From Apostichopus japonicus (lineage: Eukaryota; Echinodermata; Holothuroidea; Aspidochirotida; Stichopodidae), in assembly GCF_037975245.1 (NCBI RefSeq), contig NC_092567.1, forward strand, positions 7,750,714 through 7,814,713: a DNA stretch of 64,000 bases, written 5' to 3'. The position numbers and the translations under genes are program-made. The notes under the pieces are model-generated. The model did not search any database. It saw nothing but the letters and a program-made list of their open reading frames with translations, and had not been told where the DNA came from. Shown here in pieces: positions 60,916 to 64,000 of the stretch. Each line of letters opens with the position of its first letter. The first letter of the stretch is position 1.

Positions 60916-61388
60916 TAAGGTAGCATACGCCCATTAAAAGCCCCATTGACTTACACACTAAATCACAAAAGTAATGTGGTCTCTAAGTCTAGATAGAAGT
61001 TTTCACTAGCTAAACGCTACCCATCACCGGAGAGCTGACAAGTTGGCCTTTCATGGCACCATCAATTTTCCGTATCATGACCGTGTAGATTTTTTGCTAT
61101 CCGAGCCGGAAGTTTTCGTCACTTGTAAACAAACCTCTTCACTCAGTGGTAAACAAATTTCCTACGCTGCTCCCGGGAGGCCTAAAGGGGTCTAAAATTG
61201 CGTCAATTGACCCAATTTTCTCACCACATGTACTTCCATTCATGCTCTTCAACATGCAAGCCACAAAAAACTAGATTATGATTGATAACAGGTCACAAAT
61301 GATGTTCTCCCCCTGCTTTTTGGCACTTTTCCTGAAGGAGAACAATCGAGCGGATTGATATAGACTCTAATAGGAGTATGCCACCCTA
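60916..61388. mobile_element. Array MITE, copy 4 (right boundary)
   Basis: Same as copy 2 except for its terminus (CCACCCTAAG). It is followed by unique sequence homologous to 46557 onward. Confidence 0.85.
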
Positions 61389-62637
61389 AGCACATACACC
61401 TCTTTGTGTACTTTTACACAATGGTAAGCAATACAATGTATGACATGCATTGCCTCATATATGGTGTATGTAAGTTAGACTGAAGCCATTATCTTCTTCC
61501 CTAGGCCCTTAGGGAGTTTGCTGATCAAGCAAGATTCAAAACAATTACTGTTCCACCAGGATTAGGTAGTAACAAAATCACTTTCTACTTCAGAATCAAA
61601 TCTAATTATAACTACAACCCAGCTTACCAGTCCTGCTATACTCTAAGTATACACTAATCATTACCATCAGCATATTGTAAACCACTCTGTGCAAGATCCA
61701 CATCATGTGACCCCCAAAAGTCGTCTCAAGAAAGATTAATCCACATTTACCTAATGAGGAGATAAAGACAAAGACAATAAGAAACATATCTGAACTAGAT
61801 GTTTAATGCAAACGATAAAATCCCTTGTTTTTGAGTTTGCCTTTATAATATTTACTCAACAGTTATTCCATTGCTCACAGATACACAAGCTTATGCTAAA
61901 ATGACTCAATAATTGCAAGTTCATTCATTTTATTGCAAGGCACTTTTATTTTAAAGTTGAATAATTTTTGGAAATTTATTCATAAAGAAAACAAAAGGCA
62001 ACACTTGGTAACATGTTTGCAATCCTATGGATTAGACTAACTTGGTCAGCACACTTTCTAATTAGGTACTTTTAACGTTGTTTGGTGCAGCAGGCCAATG
62101 AAGTTGTTCATCTTTGGGGCCATTCTCTGGAAAATGAAACTGGCATGAAAAAACTAAAGTGTTCATCAGGACCAGTTGCTATACTTTTTGTTTTAGAGGG
62201 ATTCCTCAAGTTTTCTGTTTCATATTTTTTTCATTAAAATTACAACCATAACATACTAATTTGCATAAATTTGCATTATTGTAAGTTTTAGCCAAAATTT
62301 GTAGTTTTTAACTGTATATTTGTTTTTTCTACATCAGTATCTAGAAATAATATTTCAGTTATCAACTATCACATGGAGGCAGTTATACATGGGTTCATTT
62401 ATTTCATTCCTAAAGTAGAGGTTCCTGATCTTCAATTCTTTGTTAATAATGGGTGCTAATTAGCATAATTTTGACCAAATTTTGACCAAAATAACTCAAA
62501 AGTTTTCGTAAAAAGTAACTGATGTGCCTTATGATGTCCACACTTGATATGCAACCGTTTTTGGTACAGACTGTTAGTTTTGCAAAATATCCAGTCAAAT
62601 AATTATTCTAACGATTAACTAATAGCCTCTAATTAGT
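61389..62637. other. Intergenic; right block of duplication copy 2
   Basis: 61390-61880 is homologous to 46560-47040. The rest is AT-rich with no recognised gene. An acceptor-like GTTTGGTGCAG at about 62092 precedes a short open frame, but nothing identifies it. Confidence 0.45.
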
Positions 62638-63096
62638 CATCACACACGTGACCGATGGTCACGTGTGTGACATTTATCAATGGAAATGCAGAATGTCACA
62701 CACATGACCAAACAATGTCACACACGTGACCCTCCAAATCATGGCAGTAAAACTGTCTTAAAGTAATTCCTATGGAATATCAACATTAGTGCTGTTCTTT
62801 GGTCATTACTAGAGTCACATTTGCACTGCAAAAATTGCATACTATGGACAGAAAATTCAGAATGTCACACACGTGACCCAACAATGTCACACATGTGACC
62901 GGATTTTTTTAGCTTATGTAGTATTATGCTAATTTTAAAAAGTGAAATATTGAGGTGAAATGTCTTGTTAGAATAGAAACACATTAAGGGAGAAACATGA
63001 GAAAGAAGGGTTAACCAGCCCTGTTAGAAACTGAGGAATTTGCCAATGTTTTTTTGTGCAAATAAGCCAGTATCATTTCACGTCACACATGTGACC
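62638..63096. promoter_or_regulatory. Cluster of seven TGTCACACACGTGACC-like sites
   Basis: The sites lie at 62640-62653, 62657-62670 (inverted), 62694-62709, 62716-62731, 62863-62878, 62885-62900 and 63081-63096. Four carry the palindromic E-box CACGTG; the others have CACATG or CATGTG. The first pair forms a perfect 14-bp-arm inverted repeat with a 3-bp spacer. The arrangement could be a bHLH-type enhancer or a decayed short-unit repeat, and the sequence alone cannot decide. Confidence 0.55.
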
Positions 63097-63595
63097 GACC
63101 TTTATATAACCTCTGCCAGCACATGAATGTTCTGTATTTGGCTAAGCTATATGGTTTTGTAAAAGAGACCCCTAGTGCATACTTAAGTACTACAATCAAA
63201 TCAGTGCAATACTCAATACCTATCATTATCCTTGACAACTATTTAATATGATGGAATGGGTGGACCTTGCCATAAATTACATAATATCCACTCAACCTGG
63301 AGACGGTGACAATAGAAAGCCTTTATTAGCATTATATGCCCACACAGGAATGAAACGGTTACATAATGAAACAATGTGTGTCTAATGACCATTAAAATTG
63401 GTCAGATTTGTAAGATTAGAGATGTACTTGGCATCAGAATTTCATCTTCTTGAAACCTACAGTTATGGTAAAATTTGTAGAGATGATGCTACAATTAGAG
63501 AAACACTGAATAAAAGAGGTCTCACAAAATCCCTAAGACACAACCTTTAGCAGTGTTCTAACTAGATTGCTCATATGTTATGTCTTGTTTTGCAG

Positions 63596-63740
63596 TGATT
63601 GCAATTGATGGGGGTTGGGTGCTGGATGATAGACTTTCCGGTGGGGAAATTTCCCTTGAGGGATCATCTGATATGTCATGGAGTAAAAATATGCAATTAA
63701 ACACTTGCATTCTCATGGAAGAGGGGGAGGGGTGGGTGGG
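63596..63740 (+). other. Exon-like open segment, unrecognised
   Basis: A good acceptor (CTTGTTTTGCAG) and donor (GGG|GTAAGA) bracket a frame of about 48 residues beginning IAIDGGWVLDDRLSGG. Entry is phase 1, as in NLR exons 2-4. No domain is recognised and no link to the gene can be shown. Confidence 0.2.
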
Positions 63741-64000
63741 GTAAGAATCAGGTGGTGGACCATACAATCATTACCCTGCTCATGTAAACTGTACACATTT
63801 CTTCCAAGAGCTGTTATCCGGATATGAAACTGGTAAATCCCTAAACAGGCTGATCTCAGTACTGAATAATTCCAGTTTACCTGATGATGAAAAAAAAAAA
63901 ATGCATTTGGTCTTCAGTTATGTTATTATTCATGTGAATTGTCATCACCCGGTCTGCAAGTAGCTGCATTCTATCATGTAACATTGTCAAACACAGAACA

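Larger units (their letters stand above)
54139..61388. repeat. MITE-bounded tandem array, unit 2,259 bp
   Basis: The order is MITE, spacer, MITE, spacer, MITE, spacer, MITE. Identical landmarks repeat at exact 2,259-bp intervals (for example 54869, 57128 and 59387). Copies are almost identical; one difference is T at 54464 where the other MITEs have C. The last MITE ends in CCACCCTAAG instead of CCACCTTAAG. The outer flanks are unique. Confidence 0.95.
52690..63265. repeat. Segmental duplication, copy 2 (expanded)
   Basis: Partner of 44530-47425, with homologous blocks in the same order. The gap between its inner blocks is filled by the 54139-61388 array. The sequence just before the array (AAAATATGGACCC) and just after it (CACATACACC..TTTGTGTAC) corresponds to adjacent sequence in copy 1 (about 46530-46570), so the array arose inside this copy. 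Confidence 0.7.

Noticed and set aside
62092-62235. Open segment after an acceptor-like GTTTGGTGCAG
   Set aside because: No donor or domain; single weak signal in AT-rich DNA.
1-64000. CRISPR arrays, prokaryotic operons, tRNA or rRNA genes
   Set aside because: Introns, MITEs and a NACHT receptor show animal nuclear DNA. No tRNA A/B boxes, rRNA cores or regularly spaced CRISPR-like repeats were seen.

Overview
The window is animal genomic DNA: AT-rich, sparse in genes and dense in transposable elements. The main gene is an intron-containing NACHT-family receptor (NLR type) with a death-fold-like N-terminal exon. That combination, together with the hAT-type repeats, suggests a marine invertebrate deuterostome, most likely an echinoderm. 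This assignment is an inference; no ribosomal or mitochondrial marker is present to fix it.

Layout. 1-9.6 kb: intergenic, with one 1,027-bp hAT-like element (654-1680) and a LINE reverse-transcriptase remnant (about 4.4 kb, minus strand). 9.66-13.4 kb: a tandem duplication, each half carrying a TACTCG-rich element. 13.4-14.1 kb and 25.9-26.9 kb are paralogous segments; the second carries a 375-bp MITE and the first keeps the empty site. 14.77-14.82 kb holds a U2 snRNA-derived sequence. 20.1-21.4 kb and 23.9-24.4 kb are two further hAT-like elements. 29.2-30.9 kb is a GGAT-type minisatellite.

32.9-44.0 kb, plus strand: the NLR-like gene. Five exons chain in phase without a stop to give about 682 residues: a short start exon, a death-fold-like exon, a NACHT exon with Walker A and B motifs, a helical exon and a terminal exon. 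Intron 2 contains a 3.6-kb composite hAT transposon with a perfect 8-bp target-site duplication. Inside it lie a hAT transposase C-terminal remnant and at least three other nested elements. Intron 3 holds an AT microsatellite and a solitary copy of a MITE that reappears at 54-61 kb.

44-64 kb: two diverged copies of a segmental duplication (about 44.5-47.4 and 52.7-63.3 kb). Between and within them lie a repeat with regularly spaced TGACCT half-sites, a 222-bp satellite with a foldback head, and a MITE with a perfect 8-bp TSD (51.67-52.03 kb). A striking 7.25-kb array also lies here, in which four copies of one 473-bp MITE alternate with three nearly identical 1,786-bp spacers. Near the right end is a cluster of seven TGTCACACACGTGACC-like sites.

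Only the NLR-like gene is supported as a functional host protein-coding gene. The other coding signals are TE remnants or isolated exon-like segments, and are given low confidence.
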